From: Cypionkella sp.
GTDB taxonomy: Bacteria > Pseudomonadota > Alphaproteobacteria > Rhodobacterales > Rhodobacteraceae
Assembly (NCBI RefSeq): GCF_028290025.1
Contig: NZ_JAQGKQ010000049.1
Span: 1 to 64,000 of the forward strand
Direction of reading: 5' to 3'
DNA length: 64,000 nt
Shown here: piece by piece, positions 7,105 through 15,146 of the stretch
Layout: each line of letters opens with the position of its first letter
Numbering within the stretch: position 1 is the first letter of the stretch
The notes under the pieces: generated by a model
What the model was told of the DNA's origin: nothing
The model's input: the letters and a program-made list of their open reading frames with translations, nothing else
Database searches by the model: none
Translations under genes and position numbers: made by a program

Positions 7105-8610
7105 ATGCCGAACCCACTTTATGATGCACTTTTCGCGCCCTTGGCCCGTCGGGAAACGCCGCTTTTGCTGCTGCAAGACGGTCGCGAGATCTCGGGCGTG
7201 GTGTTTCATGCCCAGATTGCGCGCTATGCCCATGCTCTGCACAGCCTTGGGGTGCGGCCGGGGGACCGGGTCGCCGTGCAAATTGCAAAATCGCCCGAAG
7301 CGTTGGCAATCTATGCGGCCTCTGTCAGCATGGGCGCGATTTTTCTGCCGCTAAACCCTGCCTATACCGCAGCCGAGCTGGATTATTTTATCGGCAACGC
7401 CACGCCAAAAGTTTTCTTATGTGATCCGGCGAAATCCGCCAGCCTGCAACCGATCGCGACGGCTTATGCGGTGCATCTGCGGACACTGGGCGGCTACGCA
7501 GACGGCAGTTTTCCCGATCTGGCCGCGCTGCAGTCGGATGACTTTACGCCGACAGACTGCGCGCCGGGTGATCGTGCGGCGATCCTATATACCTCTGGAA
7601 CCACCGGGCGTTCTAAGGGTGCGATGCTGACCCATGACAATCTGCTATCTAACGCGCAGGCTTTGGCGCAGGTCTGGCAGTTCACCGCAGCCGACACGCT
7701 GCTGCACGCGCTGCCGATCTTTCACACGCATGGGTTGTTTGTCGCCTCTAACGTCAGTCTGCTGACGGGGGGCAAGATGATCTTTCTGCCGGGGTTTGAT
7801 GCTGAAACCGTGATCCGATTGTTGCCGAAAGCCACTGTAATGATGGGGGTGCCGACGTTCTACACGCGCCTGCTTGATACCCCAGGTCTGTCGCAAGCGG
7901 CTCAGCACATGCGGGTGTTTATCTCGGGCTCGGCACCGTTGTTGGCCGAAACCCATGTCGCGTTTGAAGCGCAAACCGGCCATCGCATCCTTGAGCGTTA
8001 TGGCATGACCGAAACCAACATGAACACGTCCAACCCCTATGACGGCGAGCGGCGTGCCGGAACCGTGGGTTTGGCACTGCCGGGTGTCGAACTGCGCCTC
8101 ATTGCGCATGGCGCGGAAGTGGCGGCGGGCGAGGTGGGTGTGATCGAAGTGCGCGGACCAAACGTGTTCAGGGGTTACTGGCAGATGCCAGAGAAAACCG
8201 CCGAGGAGCTAAGCGCTGATGGCTGGTTCCTTACCGGCGATCTCGCCACGCGGGACGCTGATGGCTACATCACCATCGTCGGTCGCGCCAAAGATTTGAT
8301 AATCACCGGCGGCTTTAACGTTTACCCGAAAGAGCTGGAACTTTTGCTTGATGAGGTGCCCGGAGTGATGGAATCCGCTGTGATCGGCCTGCCGCATCCG
8401 GATTTTGGCGAGGCGGTGTTCGCGGTGCTCGCGCCGCGCAAAGGCGCGAAACTTGATCCTGCGGCGGTACTTGCACAGGTCGCGCAAAACCTAGCGCGCT
8501 TCAAGCAACCGAAGGCTGCTGTCGTTGTCAGCGATCTGCCGCGAAACACCATGGGTAAGGTGCAAAAGAACCTACTGCGGGCCGAGTATGCCGGCTGGTT
8601 CAAGAAATAA
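7105..8610 (+). CDS. matB: Malonyl-CoA synthetase (AMP-forming acyl-CoA ligase)
   Basis: 501 residues of the adenylate-forming superfamily. The P-loop-like 'ILYTSGTTGRSKGAML' lies near residue 160, 'RYGMTETNMN' near 305, the hinge 'GWFLTGDLA' near 375, and the catalytic Lys motif 'PRNTMGKVQKN' near the C-terminus. The overall pattern ('LPIFHTHGLFVA', 'SGSAPL') matches MatB, which activates malonate or methylmalonate with ATP and CoA. AAAGGAA precedes ATG 7105, preferred to an upstream start. No malonyl-CoA decarboxylase lies beside it, so the substrate preference (malonate versus methylmalonate) is inferred. Confidence 0.82.
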   Translation: MPNPLYDALFAPLARRETPLLLLQDGREISGVVFHAQIARYAHALHSLGVRPGDRVAVQIAKSPEALAIYAASVSMGAIFLPLNPAYTAAELDYFIGNATPKVFLCDPAKSASLQPIATAYAVHLRTLGGYADGSFPDLAALQSDDFTPTDCAPGDRAAILYTSGTTGRSKGAMLTHDNLLSNAQALAQVWQFTAADTLLHALPIFHTHGLFVASNVSLLTGGKMIFLPGFDAETVIRLLPKATVMMGVPTFYTRLLDTPGLSQAAQHMRVFISGSAPLLAETHVAFEAQTGHRILERYGMTETNMNTSNPYDGERRAGTVGLALPGVELRLIAHGAEVAAGEVGVIEVRGPNVFRGYWQMPEKTAEELSADGWFLTGDLATRDADGYITIVGRAKDLIITGGFNVYPKELELLLDEVPGVMESAVIGLPHPDFGEAVFAVLAPRKGAKLDPAAVLAQVAQNLARFKQPKAAVVVSDLPRNTMGKVQKNLLRAEYAGWFKK

Positions 8611-8680
8611 ATGATTACCGTCAGAGCGATACAAACCTATGGCAGTTTTCCAGCCACCAAAAACCGGGCAATTCCAAAGG

Positions 8681-9031
8681 TTAATCCAGCGTTTCAACGC
8701 TGTTTTCATCCTCCGCTAACTCGCCCTCCAAAAACCGCTCAAACGCATCCAGATCAACCGGCTCGAACTGTCCGAACCCCTGCATCCACACACTCGCGCT
8801 TCGCATCGCATCCGGCTCTAGCTTGCACCATATCACCCGCCCGCGCTTTTCGCGGCTGATCAAACCGGCTTCTGCAAGGATGCCCAGATGTTTAGAAATA
8901 GCGGCTAAACTCATCTGGAACGGCTCGGCCACATCGGTGACGGCCATGTCATCCTCCAGCAACATCGCCAAAATCGCCCGCCGCGTAGGGTCGGCGAGGG
9001 CAGAGAATACGGTGTCGAGATTGGCTGTCAT
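8681..9031 (-). CDS. ArsR-family transcriptional regulator (non-metal type)
   Basis: 116-residue winged-helix regulator. It begins with 'LDTVFSALADPTRRAILAML', typical of the ArsR subgroup, followed by the recognition helix region 'MSLAAISKHLGILAEAGLISREKRGR'. The metal-binding ELCVC(D/H)L motif is absent, replaced by a helix without Cys, so it is not an arsenic/zinc sensor of the classic type. A longer reading to 9133 is possible, but a perfect operator-like palindrome lies inside that extension, so start 9031 is preferred. Such regulators often sit beside an SRPBCC-domain gene; none is adjacent here. Confidence 0.8.
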   Translation of the reverse strand: MTANLDTVFSALADPTRRAILAMLLEDDMAVTDVAEPFQMSLAAISKHLGILAEAGLISREKRGRVIWCKLEPDAMRSASVWMQGFGQFEPVDLDAFERFLEGELAEDENSVETLD

Positions 9032-9062
9032 CGCACTGTTATCGGGCCACCAAATCCGATCG

Positions 9063-9078
9063 TCAACCAAATGGTTGA
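9063..9078 (-). promoter_or_regulatory. Probable ArsR autoregulatory operator
   Basis: A perfect 16-base palindrome, TCAACCAAATGGTTGA, lies 32-47 bases before the regulator's ATG. The CAACCA..TGGTTG form is what this ArsR subgroup commonly binds, so the gene probably represses itself. Confidence 0.7.
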
Positions 9079-9224
9079 ATATGCCAGCGGTCATATGGCG
9101 CGGCTGAACATTCATCTGCTCCGGTAAACCCATAGCAAAATCAACGGTTTAGGGATCAGCTTACGCACTTGACTCACAGCGTCCCAATCCGTAGTTATCC
9201 CCCAAACCTCTGGAGGCTATTGCC

Positions 9225-9587
9225 GTGGTATCTGATGCGGATCGTGAGCGCCTTGCCGCACTCGAAAAGCGGATCGAAACCGCCAAAGCAGCTGCTGCGC
9301 CCCGGCGTTCGGCGCAAGAGGATAACCATCGTCAGGCACAGCTTGCTTGGCGCATGGTAATAGAACTTGTGGCCGGTCTGATGATCGGTTTCTGCATCGG
9401 CTACGCGCTGGATTACCTGTTGGGAACCATGCCGCTGTTTCTGGTGATTTTTATACTGGCGGGCTTTGCGGCTGGGGTAAAAACCATGCTGCGGTCAGCT
9501 AAAGAAATGCAGGCAAAATCAGACGCTTCTGCGACTGACCCGCAACCAAAAGCCACTTCGGTGGCCGACGATGAAGAGGAAGATTGA
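9225..9587 (+). CDS. atpI: ATP synthase assembly protein AtpI
   Basis: First gene of the F0 operon, 120 residues. AtpI helps c-ring assembly and Mg2+ supply. It has a charged N-terminal helix ('[20 protein letters not shown]'), two membrane segments ('[23 protein letters not shown]', then '[16 protein letters not shown]'), and an acidic tail (DDEEED), the alphaproteobacterial AtpI plan. The start is GTG, supported by TGGAGG at 9211-9216. A weak TTGACT near 9169 may be part of its promoter. Confidence 0.9.
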   Translation: MVSDADRERLAALEKRIETAKAAAAPRRSAQEDNHRQAQLAWRMVIELVAGLMIGFCIGYALDYLLGTMPLFLVIFILAGFAAGVKTMLRSAKEMQAKSDASATDPQPKATSVADDEEED

Positions 9588-9588
9588 C

Positions 9589-10359
9589 GTGGCAGGCGAA
9601 GCGCATAGCGAAGGATTGTCGTTCCATCCTCTGCAACAGTTTGAGGTTCACCCGCTGTTCGGCGATGGCCCAATCCATTGGTATACAATAACAAATGCCA
9701 CCGTTTGGTTGCTTTTGGCAGCGATTTGCGTGATCGGCGTGTTCGTTTTGGGCTCGGCTGGTCGCAAGCTGGTGCCGTCGCGGATGCAATCGGTTGGTGA
9801 GTTGGGCTATGACTTCGTCCGCAACATGGTTGTCGATGTAACTGGCGAAGACGGCGCGAAATACTTCCCGATGGTTATGACTCTGTTCCTGACCATCGTG
9901 TTTTCAAACATCCTCGGCCTGCTGCCCGGTTCGTTCTCGCCAACATCGCATATCGCTGTAACGGCGGTGATGGGTATCGGCGTGTTCCTGTTCGTCACGC
10001 TGCTAGGTCTTTATAAGCACGGGATGCACTTCTTGGGCTTGTTCTGGATGAAGGACGCACCGCTGATCCTGCGCCCTGTGATCGCGATAATCGAGCTGAT
10101 CTCCTACTTCGTGCGCCCGGTCAGCCACTCCATCCGTCTTGCTGGCAACATCATGGCAGGCCACGCGGTTATGAAAGTGTTCGCCGCTTTTGCGCCGATG
10201 ATCCTGATCTCGGGTATTGGTGTTCTGGTAACGCCGGTGTCGATCCTTGCCATCACCGCCATCTACGCGCTGGAGGTTCTTGTGGCCTTCATCCAAGCCT
10301 ATGTCTTTACCATCCTGACCTGCGTTTACCTGAAAGATGCGCTGCATCCGGGCCACTGA
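9589..10359 (+). CDS. atpB: ATP synthase F0 subunit a
   Basis: Proton-channel subunit of F0, 256 residues with five to six membrane segments. The essential Arg sits in '[13 protein letters not shown]', and the C-terminal '[18 protein letters not shown]' is the a-subunit signature. A GTG start at 9589, one base after the atpI stop, was preferred: AGAGGAA lies suitably upstream and the protein then begins V-A-G-E as in relatives. An alternative ATG at 9571 overlaps atpI. Confidence 0.96.
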   Translation: MAGEAHSEGLSFHPLQQFEVHPLFGDGPIHWYTITNATVWLLLAAICVIGVFVLGSAGRKLVPSRMQSVGELGYDFVRNMVVDVTGEDGAKYFPMVMTLFLTIVFSNILGLLPGSFSPTSHIAVTAVMGIGVFLFVTLLGLYKHGMHFLGLFWMKDAPLILRPVIAIIELISYFVRPVSHSIRLAGNIMAGHAVMKVFAAFAPMILISGIGVLVTPVSILAITAIYALEVLVAFIQAYVFTILTCVYLKDALHPGH

Positions 10360-10407
10360 CGCAAGTTTTTAACCTCATCTAACCTATTCCATCCTAAGGA
10401 GAATATC

Positions 10408-10647
10408 ATGGATCTCGCAACCGCAGCCGCACTCGGCAAATTCATCGGCGCTGGTCTGGCCGCTATCGGTTCTGGCGCTGCCGCAATCGGCGTTGGCAAT
10501 GTTGCTGGCAACTTCCTGGCTGGCGCTTTGCGCAATCCGTCGGCAGCTGGCTCGCAAACTGCGACCCTGTTCATCGGTCTGGCCTTCGCAGAAGCTTTGG
10601 GGATCTTCTCGTTCCTCGTCGCTCTGCTGTTGATGTTCGCAGTCTGA
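10408..10647 (+). CDS. atpE: ATP synthase F0 subunit c
   Basis: The proteolipid of the rotor ring, 79 residues, two membrane helices joined by the polar loop 'LRNPSA' (Arg42). The proton-carrying carboxylate is Glu62 in '[12 protein letters not shown]'. The N-terminus starts '[21 protein letters not shown]', and GXGXG-type packing glycines are visible. AAGGAG precedes the ATG. A hairpin after the stop separates it from the b-subunit genes, in keeping with the need for many more c subunits than other parts. Confidence 0.98.
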   Translation: MDLATAAALGKFIGAGLAAIGSGAAAIGVGNVAGNFLAGALRNPSAAGSQTATLFIGLAFAEALGIFSFLVALLLMFAV

Positions 10648-10673
10648 TCTGACGCTCGCATCCTTACGGTCAG

Positions 10674-10697
10674 GGGTGCCGCCATTGCGCGGCGCCC
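10674..10697 (+). terminator. Hairpin after atpE (processing or attenuation)
   Basis: A 9-bp stem (GGGTGCCGC 10674-10682 / GCGGCGCCC 10689-10697, one wobble) with a 6-base loop and no U-run. It may block 3' exonucleases or reduce read-through, so that atpE is expressed above the b-subunit genes. Confidence 0.55.
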
Positions 10698-10730
10698 TTG
10701 AACTTCAAAAAGGGTCCGACGGAGGGCAAA

Positions 10731-11276
10731 ATGGCGACCACGACTACCACTGAAGCCGCAACGGAAGTTGCGCATGAAGGCGCTAAGGCAGGGATGCCGC
10801 AGCTTGACCCGACCCACTTCGCGAACCAGATTTTCTGGCTAGCTGTTACCTTGGTTCTAATCTTTTTCGTGCTGAAGCTGGTTGCTTTGCCACGCATCGG
10901 AGGCACCTTAGCCACCCGTCGTGGCACGATCATCAACGATCTTGCTGCGGCTGAAGAGCTGAAGCAAAAGGTTGCGGCAGCGGAAAATGCCTACAATGAC
11001 GCATTGGTTTCGGCGCGGGCTGAGGCTGGCAAGATCGTCACCGCGGCGAAAGCTGACATCCAGTTGGATTTGAACGCGGCGATTGCAAAGGCTGATGCTG
11101 AAATCTCGGCGAAAGCTGAGGAATCGGCGGGTCGGATTGGCGAAATCCGGGCAGGTGCGCAAGATGCTATCTCGGAAGTGGCGAAAGACACCGCCGGAGA
11201 GCTGGTTGCAGCTTTGGGCGGCCAGTCTGATGCAGCGTCGATCACAGCCGCTGTAAACGCTCGATTGAAAGGCTAA
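10731..11276 (+). CDS. atpF': ATP synthase F0 subunit b'
   Basis: Peripheral-stalk subunit, 181 residues. One membrane anchor ('[24 protein letters not shown]') near residues 38-60 is followed by a long Ala/Glu/Lys coiled coil. It is the first of two diverged b-type genes, as in photosynthetic bacteria and Rhodobacterales. The N-terminal tail (Thr-rich, about 30 residues) is longer than in b. Start 10731 follows GGAGGG at 10721-10726; an upstream in-frame ATG lacks a site. Four bases separate it from atpF. Confidence 0.94.
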   Translation: MATTTTTEAATEVAHEGAKAGMPQLDPTHFANQIFWLAVTLVLIFFVLKLVALPRIGGTLATRRGTIINDLAAAEELKQKVAAAENAYNDALVSARAEAGKIVTAAKADIQLDLNAAIAKADAEISAKAEESAGRIGEIRAGAQDAISEVAKDTAGELVAALGGQSDAASITAAVNARLKG

Positions 11277-11280
11277 GGCG

Positions 11281-11847
11281 ATGAAAAACATCTTTCTAGT
11301 CGTCGCTCTGCTTGGCATCGTCGCTGTGCTAACTGGCAACAATCACGGCGCGGAACTGATCAGCTTGCGCAACACCAACTTTGTGGTGCTGTTGGCTTTC
11401 CTGATTTTCATCGGCATCCTGCTTTACACAGGTGTTCCGGCGAAATTGGCCGGATTGCTGGATGCTCGTGCGATCCGCATCAAAGCCGAACTGGATGAAG
11501 CGCGCGCCTTGCGTGACGAAGCCAAATTGCTGCTGGCGTCTTACGATGCCAAGCATAAGGAAGTGCAAGAGCAATCCGCGCGCATCATCGCTTCCGCCAA
11601 GGAAGAGGCTGAGGCCGCTGCTAAGCAGGCCAAAGAAGATCTGAAAACCTCGATTGCCCGCCGTTTGGCAGCGGCAGAGGAGCAGATTGCTTCGGCTGAA
11701 GCGGCGGCGCTGCGTCAAGTCCGCGAAAGCGCGATCTTGGTTGCAGTGGCTGCGGCAGGCGAGGTGTTGGCCAAGCAGTCGACCGCGCAAACCGCTTCGG
11801 CTTCGATCGACGCGGCGATCGCAACGGTTGACGCTAAGTTCCACTAA
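11281..11847 (+). CDS. atpF: ATP synthase F0 subunit b
   Basis: 188 residues: a short hydrophobic N-terminal segment resembling a signal ('FLVVALLGIVAVL'), a membrane anchor ('NTNFVVLLAFLIFIGILLYTG'), then a coiled coil with the usual 'LDARAIRIKAELDEARALRDEA' opening. It forms the stator stalk with b'. The second copy in the tandem b'/b pair, it ends the operon, with a strong terminator directly after. F1 genes are not in the window, so F0 and F1 are in separate operons. Confidence 0.96.
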   Translation: MKNIFLVVALLGIVAVLTGNNHGAELISLRNTNFVVLLAFLIFIGILLYTGVPAKLAGLLDARAIRIKAELDEARALRDEAKLLLASYDAKHKEVQEQSARIIASAKEEAEAAAKQAKEDLKTSIARRLAAAEEQIASAEAAALRQVRESAILVAVAAAGEVLAKQSTAQTASASIDAAIATVDAKFH

Positions 11848-11868
11848 CCAACCGACGATATTGCGAAA

Positions 11869-11894
11869 AGCCCGGCGCACGCGCCGGGCTTTTT
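11869..11894 (+). terminator. Intrinsic terminator of the atp F0 operon
   Basis: A 10-bp perfect stem (AGCCCGGCGC 11869-11878 / GCGCCGGGCT 11881-11890), preceded by A residues and followed by TTTT. It probably serves the converging regulator gene too. Confidence 0.9.
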
Positions 11895-11907
11895 CATTTG
11901 GCTGGGT

Positions 11908-12675
11908 CTATTTTGACTGCTCGTGCTGCAAGCGTTGTCGCGCGATCGCCTCGTTTCGGCGCGCCTTCATCTGATCGACCATAGCTGCTTCGACAAAGCC
12001 CAGATGCGCCGCCACCGCATCACGCGCCGCCTGCGGATCACGTGTCTGAATTGCGCTATTGATGGCGCGGTGCTGATCCAGAAGATTGTCGCGGTTAAGA
12101 CGATTTTTGAACATCACTTGCCGATTGTAGAACACGCCCTGCCGCAGCAAATCATACATCGCGCGCATCATATGCAGCATAACGACGTTGTGGCTGGCCT
12201 CAATGATCGCCATGTGGAAACTCGCATCAAGTTCAGCCTCATCAGACGGATCCCGCTTGCTGTGCGCTGCTTCCATCTTGGCGAAAATCGCCGCGACCAC
12301 TGCCAAATCGGTATCCGAGCCCAGACGGGCCGCGCGTTCGGCGGCCAAGCCTTCCATGTCGCGGCGGAAGGCCAGGTAATCAAATACCGCTTCGTCATGC
12401 GCGGAGAACAACCCGATCAGCGCGGGCGGAAACGCCGATCCGAGCACGTCTGCCACGAAAATGCCGGCGTTCGGGCGGCTGGTCAACAGCCCGCGCGTTT
12501 GCAGATCGGCCACGGCCTCGCGCAACGAAGGTCGTGAAACCCCCATCCGTTCTGACAGTTCGCGCTCGGAGGGAAGGCGCTCACCGGGGCGTAAGATGCC
12601 GCGCAGGATCAACAGTTCAATCTGCTGCACCACGGATTGCGACAGTTTTTCGGCGTCAATTTTCAGGAAGGGCAT
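11908..12675 (-). CDS. FCD-domain GntR-family regulator
   Basis: 255 residues. The N-terminal winged helix ('ILRGILRPGERLPSERELSERMGVSRPSLREAVADL') is the GntR signature of the FadR subfamily, followed by an all-helical FCD ligand domain from about residue 90, with metal-site candidates 'DASFHMAIIEASHN' and the late 'HLGFVEAA'. PdhR, LldR and GlcC are relatives; these sense pyruvate, lactate or glycolate, but the ligand here is unknown. Start 12675 is chosen for its GGAG site; an in-frame ATG at 12729 lies beyond a likely operator. No neighbour suggests the regulon. Confidence 0.85.
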   Translation of the reverse strand: MPFLKIDAEKLSQSVVQQIELLILRGILRPGERLPSERELSERMGVSRPSLREAVADLQTRGLLTSRPNAGIFVADVLGSAFPPALIGLFSAHDEAVFDYLAFRRDMEGLAAERAARLGSDTDLAVVAAIFAKMEAAHSKRDPSDEAELDASFHMAIIEASHNVVMLHMMRAMYDLLRQGVFYNRQVMFKNRLNRDNLLDQHRAINSAIQTRDPQAARDAVAAHLGFVEAAMVDQMKARRNEAIARQRLQHEQSK

Positions 12676-12689
12676 CGTTGGCTCCGGCT

Positions 12690-12716
12690 GGATTGGTGCA
12701 AATATATGACCAATCC
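12690..12716 (-). promoter_or_regulatory. Inverted repeat, possible FCD-regulator operator
   Basis: GGATTGGT and ACCAATCC, a perfect 8-bp inverted repeat with an 11-base AT-rich spacer, just upstream of the regulator gene. TGGT/ACCA arms are typical of FadR-subfamily operators (PdhR, LldR), though their spacers are usually only a few bases. Confidence 0.5.
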
Positions 12717-12779
12717 ATCCATGGCTCAATGATAAAGGGCCGGAGTTTCCCCCGACCCCTTAAGCGGTTTTCGATAAGC

Positions 12780-13433
12780 TTAACGCGTTGGGCGAATGAT
12801 AATTTCGACCCGGCGGTTTTGCGCGCGACCCGATGCGTTAAGGTTCGACGCGATCGGCTGATCTTCGCCGCGACCGTAGGCCGAAATCCGGCCACCAGGC
12901 ACGCCGCTATCGCGCAACACATTCGCCACAGCGGATGCACGGCGTTGCGACAGGTCTTGGTTATACGCTGCCGAAGCGGTGTTGTCGGTATGGCCGATAA
13001 CTTCGATGTTCGAATTCGGATAACGGTTCAGCGAAGCCGCAACGGCGCGCAGATCGGAGGTCAGATCAGACCGCAAGTTTGCACTATCGCTGGCAAACAA
13101 CAAATCTTGCGGCATGTTTACCACAAGGTAGGAGCCGTTATTGGTGACCGAAATGTTCGAGGACAGCGAACCGCGCAGATCGGCGGCTTGAGCGTCAAGC
13201 GACGAGCCAATCGCACCACCGACCGCAGCGCCCAAAGCACCACCGATAACGGCTTTTGCCAAAGCGTTATCTCCCTTGCTGGTGCCGCCGGCTACAGCGC
13301 CCAGCATACCGCCAACAAGCGCACCATTCTTGGCGCGCGCATTGGGATCGTTCGGGTAGGCATCGGGATTAACGCAAGCGGTCAATGCCAACAGCGCGGC
13401 GGTGGAGATGATAACCGGAGTCTTAAAGATCAT
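12780..13433 (-). CDS. OmpA-family lipoprotein (YiaD-like)
   Basis: 217 residues. A lipoprotein signal ends in the lipobox 'LTAC' (Cys20), so the protein should be lipid-anchored. Next come two glycine-zipper stretches ('GALVGGMLGAVAGG', 'GGALGAAVGGAIGS'), then a C-terminal OmpA domain from about residue 105 with 'IEVIGHTDNTASAAYNQDLSQRR', carrying the Asp and Arg that hold diaminopimelate of peptidoglycan. It likely tethers the outer membrane to the wall. It stands alone; a gene for it is common in Rhodobacteraceae. Confidence 0.9.
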   Translation of the reverse strand: MIFKTPVIISTAALLALTACVNPDAYPNDPNARAKNGALVGGMLGAVAGGTSKGDNALAKAVIGGALGAAVGGAIGSSLDAQAADLRGSLSSNISVTNNGSYLVVNMPQDLLFASDSANLRSDLTSDLRAVAASLNRYPNSNIEVIGHTDNTASAAYNQDLSQRRASAVANVLRDSGVPGGRISAYGRGEDQPIASNLNASGRAQNRRVEIIIRPTR

Positions 13434-13568
13434 GTCTGCCTCTGAATGTCTGTGCGGGCCGCATTCGACCTAAGCACCCTATATACAGCAACGCGGGATG
13501 TGCGGCATGGTTCCCGCGCGAACTTGGCAAATTATCGCGCAAAAGTGAAAAACCCGTGGAGCGTAGAT

Positions 13569-14399
13569 TTAGATCCTTGCATCCTCGCGCGCGGATTCCC
13601 ATGCGAGGATGGCGCGTTTCACCGGAAGCCCCCAGTGATAGCCGCCAAGCCCGCCGGATTTGCGCAACGCCCGGTGGCACGGCACCAGAAAGCTGATCGG
13701 ATTGCGGCCAACCGCCGTGCCGACCGCCCGCTGCGCCGTTGGATGGCCAACCGCGCCCGCAAGTTGTGAGTACGTAGTGACATATCCCGTCGGCACTTGC
13801 ATCAAAGCCTCCCACACTTTGATCTGAAACGGCGCGCCGATCAAATGCAGGCGGGCCTCACGACCCGACATAGCCTCTGTCAGCAAAGGCTCAATGTTTT
13901 GATCTTGCAGATACGTCGCTTGCGGCCAGCGGGCAGTCAGATCGGCCATCGACCAGTCACGGCCAAACTCTTCGGTAAAGCCCAGACCGCAGATGCCGCG
14001 ATATGTCGCCATCACCAAAGCCTCGCCAAACGGGGTCTGGAAATAGCCCCAACGGATCACCAGATCCGCGCCACCCGTAGCGTATTGGCCGGGGCTCATC
14101 GCCTCCCATGTCAGGAACAGATCGTGCAGTCGCCCACCGCCTGACAGCCCCGCCGCATGTGCGGTTTCCAGCACGGTAAAGCGGTCCGCCAGCAGGCCAC
14201 GCGCATGATCCAGCGTCAGATATTGTTGATAGCGTTTGGGCGACACGCCGACCCATTGCGAGAAAGTGCGTTGAAAATGCGCCGCACTCATCCCCATTTG
14301 CGCCGCCAGATCGTCAAGGCTTTGGCCTGGGCCGCTTGCGTCAATGACTTTCAATGCGCGCGCGATAACGGCGTAATGATAGCTGGATTGGTCGGTCAT
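13569..14399 (-). CDS. AraC-domain plus O6-alkylguanine-DNA methyltransferase (Ada-like)
   Basis: 276 residues. An AraC-type helix-turn-helix (about 10-100, 'LDDLAAQMGMSAAHFQRTFSQWVGVSPKRY') is fused to an alkyltransferase domain whose acceptor Cys is in 'SFLVPCHRALRKSGGLGGYHWG'. It resembles Ada but lacks the N-terminal zinc domain that repairs phosphotriesters and switches Ada on, so whether it acts as an activator is unclear. AGGAGA precedes ATG 14399. It is divergent from nth, another repair gene, over about 100 bases, which may contain a shared promoter. Confidence 0.88.
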   Translation of the reverse strand: MTDQSSYHYAVIARALKVIDASGPGQSLDDLAAQMGMSAAHFQRTFSQWVGVSPKRYQQYLTLDHARGLLADRFTVLETAHAAGLSGGGRLHDLFLTWEAMSPGQYATGGADLVIRWGYFQTPFGEALVMATYRGICGLGFTEEFGRDWSMADLTARWPQATYLQDQNIEPLLTEAMSGREARLHLIGAPFQIKVWEALMQVPTGYVTTYSQLAGAVGHPTAQRAVGTAVGRNPISFLVPCHRALRKSGGLGGYHWGLPVKRAILAWESAREDARI

Positions 14400-14501
14400 A
14401 TTGGTCTCCTTGCCGACAATGTAGGCTTGCATGCGGGCTTTCACGACCCGATTCTTGCGCTAAAGCTTGCCGGGTTGCCTGGCTTCGGGCATATCAAAAC
14501 C

Positions 14502-15146
14502 ATGACTCGCCAGCTTGATTACCCCGCCATGCAGCGCATTTTCATTCGGTTCCAGCAGTTGGAGGCCGAGCCAAAAGGTGAGTTGGAGCATACCAACGCC
14601 TTCACTTTGGTGGTGGCGGTGGCTTTGTCAGCGCAGGCGACGGATGTGGGGGTCAACAAAGCCACCCGCAAGCTGTTCGCCATCGCCGATACCCCCGCCA
14701 AGATGTTGGCTTTGGGTGAGGAGGGCGTGATTGAGCATATTCGCACCATTGGGCTTTACCGCAACAAGGCCAAGAATGTGATCCGGCTGTCGCAGTTGTT
14801 GATCGAAAAGTTCGATGGCCAAGTGCCGTCCAGCCGTGCCGCATTGGTGTCACTGTCGGGTGTGGGGCGGAAGACAGCGAATGTGGTGTTGAACATGTGG
14901 TTTGGTCAGCCGTCGCAGGCGGTGGACACGCATATCTTTCGGCTTGGCAACCGCTCCGGGATCGCGCCGGGTAAGGATGAGCTGGCGGTCGAGCGGGCGA
15001 TTGAAGACAATGTGCCCGCAGAATTCCAGCATCACGCGCATCACTGGCTAATTCTGCACGGGCGGTATATCTGCATCGCGCGCACTCCGAAATGTTTTAT
15101 CTGCCCCATAGTTGATGACTGCTTGTACGAGGAAAAAAACTTATGA
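14502..15146 (+). CDS. nth: Endonuclease III
   Basis: Base-excision glycosylase/AP lyase for oxidised pyrimidines, 214 residues. The helix-hairpin-helix and catalytic Lys are in 'LSGVGRKTANVVLNM', the catalytic Asp in 'QAVDTHIFRL', and the C-terminal 4Fe-4S cluster ligands are spaced C-x6-C-x2-C-x5-C ('CIARTPKCFICPIVDDC'). Start 14502 (MTRQLDYP) was selected from several in-frame choices because longer forms run over the divergent gene. Its stop overlaps the next ATG by 4 bases. Confidence 0.95.
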   Translation: MTRQLDYPAMQRIFIRFQQLEAEPKGELEHTNAFTLVVAVALSAQATDVGVNKATRKLFAIADTPAKMLALGEEGVIEHIRTIGLYRNKAKNVIRLSQLLIEKFDGQVPSSRAALVSLSGVGRKTANVVLNMWFGQPSQAVDTHIFRLGNRSGIAPGKDELAVERAIEDNVPAEFQHHAHHWLILHGRYICIARTPKCFICPIVDDCLYEEKNL

